64,000 bases of DNA, taken from the NCBI GenBank assembly GCA_964505065.1, contig CAZDGF010000005.1, forward strand, positions 1 to 64,000. Direction: 5' to 3'. Source of the DNA: JABMMZ01 sp964505065. Lineage in GTDB: Bacteria; Bacteroidota; Bacteroidia; NS11-12g; UBA955. Below are positions 62,706 to 64,000 of the stretch, piece by piece. A program made the translations under genes and the position numbers. The notes beneath the pieces are model-generated. The model was not told the DNA's origin and ran no database searches. It was given only the letters and a program-made list of their open reading frames with translations. Every line of letters starts with the position of its first letter. The stretch's first letter is position 1.

Positions 62706-63284
62706 ATGGGGCGACATTCAAACATTCCTACTCTATACGATTTCTGTAAAAAACTATCAATTTCAGACCTTAAACGGCTTAAATATTTAAAACCCAACCA
62801 ATGCCAAAGTGGTGCTATAACGTGGAAAAACAATGGATTTAAAACAGGGAGTATCTCAATAAAGGTCAACACCTATTTAGAAAATCCTTATATTGAATTA
62901 AGTTATAGTATTAATCTTGTACCCCAAAATTATCGTATTCACTTTAAGTTATTGCCCTCAAATTTAGGCAAAGGGCTTGTTTGGTTATTTATTTGTCCAA
63001 TTTCAGGCAGCTATTGCCGAAAGTTGTATTTATTAGATAAGCACTTTTGTCACCGAACAGCATATAATTTTGGAACATACCAAACCCAAACTTTAGGCAC
63101 AAAGGATAAGTTTTTGATAAGGCAGTTTGATAAGATGACTAAAGCGAATAACGCTAAAAGCAAACTATACAGTAAGAATTTTAAAAAGCATTACAACGGC
63201 AAACCCACAAAACAATATTTGAAGCTATTAAGGCAAATTGAAGCTGGGGGCAGTATTTCTGAAACTGAACTATTAATGAAATAA
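62706..63284 (+). CDS. element protein of unknown function, conserved basic cysteine/aromatic pattern
   Basis: 192 residues. Recognisable pattern: SGAITWKNNGFKTGSISIKV, then LVWLFICPISGSYCRKLYLLDKHFCHRTAYNFGTYQTQ and a basic end (NFKKHYNGKPTKQYLKLLRQIE). The CP-x-SG-x-CRKLYL-x-HR block resembles an uncharacterised family of zinc-ribbon-like proteins found on mobile elements; the Cys pair and His could bind zinc. No role is known to me. It lies 10 nt after the DUF6371 gene, so it may be part of the replication operon. Confidence 0.65.
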   Translation: MGRHSNIPTLYDFCKKLSISDLKRLKYLKPNQCQSGAITWKNNGFKTGSISIKVNTYLENPYIELSYSINLVPQNYRIHFKLLPSNLGKGLVWLFICPISGSYCRKLYLLDKHFCHRTAYNFGTYQTQTLGTKDKFLIRQFDKMTKANNAKSKLYSKNFKKHYNGKPTKQYLKLLRQIEAGGSISETELLMK

Positions 63285-63308
63285 ATCAATTTTTTTTATA
63301 TTGAGTTT

Positions 63309-63887
63309 TTGAATACTTTTGAAAAAAAAAATATGATAGGAATTATCCCAAATCCAAAAAAAACATTTCAAATTGAAAAAAAATTAGAAGATGTTCAATC
63401 GGCAATTGAAGATATTGTCCTTTTCGACACAAAATACACACTTTTAAAAACAAATCCAATTCTAAATCTATTAACTTTTGAAGCAACAGAATTTTTAAGT
63501 TTAGGAGTTTTTATTGATATTACTTGTTTTACAGTTAATGAGAGCAGAACTGAAATTACAATAGAAATTAAAAGAAAAGTTGGAACTTTCAATCAAAGTC
63601 ATGAAGTAACACAGGCGAACCAACATATTACTAAAATTACTGATTTAATATCTGAAAGCATAAGTACAGATAAGGATATTAGAAAAGAAATGTTTGAAAA
63701 TATCGAAATCCAAAAACAGAATAAAATTGATGCCGATAAACAAAGAATAGAAAGTATAAGAGAAAAAGGCAGAATTGAAAAACTTAATAACCCTATTTTA
63801 TATTACACTAAACAGTCTTTGATTATTTTATTTAGTATTGGATTAATAATAGGAGTTGTCTATGTAGTTATTAAAGTGTTAAAATAA
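63309..63887 (+). CDS. C-terminally membrane-anchored protein, possible cargo
   Basis: Up to 192 residues: a charged N-terminal domain (NPKKTFQIEKKLEDVQSAIEDIV, FLSLGVFIDITCFTVNESRTEITIEI), a long Lys/Glu-rich helix (KDIRKEMFENIEIQKQNKIDADKQRI) and a single C-terminal helix (SLIILFSIGLIIGVVYVVIKV). Starts at TTG (63309) or ATG (63333). It is more AT-rich than the rest of the element, like host DNA, suggesting separate acquisition. A tail-anchored cytoplasmic protein of this kind could be cargo, such as an immunity or defence function, but nothing shows this directly. Confidence 0.6.
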   Translation: MNTFEKKNMIGIIPNPKKTFQIEKKLEDVQSAIEDIVLFDTKYTLLKTNPILNLLTFEATEFLSLGVFIDITCFTVNESRTEITIEIKRKVGTFNQSHEVTQANQHITKITDLISESISTDKDIRKEMFENIEIQKQNKIDADKQRIESIREKGRIEKLNNPILYYTKQSLIILFSIGLIIGVVYVVIKVLK

Positions 63888-63902
63888 TAATTTATTGTAT
63901 TA

Positions 63903-63967
63903 TTTGTACCTTATTTGTACCTTGTGTTTTTCAATTTTTCATAAAACGCTATTTATTAAACACTTAA
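63903..63967 (+). promoter_or_regulatory. right-end repeats, probable integrase arm-type sites
   Basis: TTTGTACCTT at 63903-63912 and 63914-63923 repeat the left-end motif in the same orientation, and TTAAACACTTAA (63956-63967) is identical to 56994-57005. No coding region lies between here and the attachment site. Confidence 0.6.
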
Positions 63968-63984
63968 CAAAGTAAATTACTTTC

Positions 63985-63999
63985 TGTATCGGAAAGTAA
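63985..63999 (+). other. right attachment site (attR)
   Basis: TGTATCGGAAAGTAA is identical to the end of mnmE (56771-56785). Here it is part of a larger inverted repeat: ATTACTTTC (63976-63984), a 7-base centre, GAAAGTAAT (63992-64000), the usual form of a tyrosine-recombinase core site. The window ends one base later, so what lies to the right is unknown. Confidence 0.85.
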
Positions 64000-64000
64000 T

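Larger units (their letters stand above)
56771..63999. mobile_element. 7.2-kb integrated element in the 3' end of mnmE
   Basis: The element is bounded by 15-bp direct repeats TGTATCGGAAAGTAA, the first being the last codons of mnmE and the second at the right edge of the window. Inside are a tyrosine recombinase, two excisionase/HTH-type proteins, a RepA-like ATPase, a DUF6371 zinc-ribbon/TOPRIM protein and five unknown proteins, all on the plus strand. G+C is visibly higher and codon choice differs (AAC, ACC, GCC rather than AAT, ACT) in most genes. There is no relaxase, conjugation gene or phage structural gene. Layout recalls Bacteroidota mobilizable elements without the mob genes. Confidence 0.85.

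Noticed and set aside
56771..63999. Prophage
   Set aside because: No capsid, terminase, tail or lysis gene could be recognised in the 7.2 kb between the attachment sites.

Overview
The window is a piece of chromosome from an AT-rich member of the Bacteroidota. Evidence: a complete alternative complex III (Act) operon, the giant type IX secretion (T9SS) translocon SprA, cargo proteins with T9SS type A and type B C-terminal sorting domains, a TonB-dependent receptor paired with a DUF4249 lipoprotein, and promoters of the Bacteroidota primary-sigma type (TTG, 19-21 nt, TAnnTTTG) with no Shine-Dalgarno sequences. I cannot name the genus. I saw no rRNA, tRNA or CRISPR array.

Layout. 1-9.4 kb: a structured 150-bp repeat, a DUF4249/TonB receptor operon, a glucosaminidase-like exoprotein, a Fic protein and a 1064-residue T9SS cargo. 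9.4-18.3 kb: minus-strand actABCDEF, a quinol:cytochrome c/oxidase oxidoreductase that replaces the bc1 complex. 18.7-29.7 kb: a type B T9SS cargo, then housekeeping genes (fmt, rpmE2, iscX, a thioredoxin-like protein, an M28/PDZ peptidase, metF, rsgA). 29.8-37.1 kb: sprA. 37.3-45.6 kb: a diheme cytochrome c peroxidase homologue, a beta-barrel protein, HU, a glycosyltransferase, a YfhO-type membrane protein, a bacilliredoxin, an unreported 48-residue ORF and hutH. 45.7-51.3 kb is accessory: a duplicated peptidase/lipoprotein cassette whose intact peptidase gene carries five heptanucleotide repeats just after its start codon, a zeta-type kinase/toxin module between two copies of a neighbouring gene's 3' end, structured repeats and a broken cysteine-rich gene. 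51.3-56.8 kb: fabD, gpmI, mnmE and two unknowns.

56,771-63,999 is a compact integrated element. It begins inside the last codons of mnmE and ends, 7.2 kb later, in a 15-bp copy of that sequence at the very edge of the window. It encodes a tyrosine recombinase, two excisionase/HTH-type proteins, a RepA-like ATPase, a DUF6371 zinc-ribbon/TOPRIM protein and several unknown proteins, but no relaxase, coupling protein or phage structural gene. Repeated TTTGTACCTT motifs near both ends look like integrase arm sites, and a symmetrical six-copy TGTAACA/TGTTACA array sits between the ATPase and the DUF6371 gene. It is either a decayed mobilizable element or a satellite that depends on a helper.

Several gene starts are revised from promoter position. 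TTG initiation is inferred for a number of genes, and several -7 boxes lie only 3-6 nt before the start codon, implying leaderless or nearly leaderless mRNAs.
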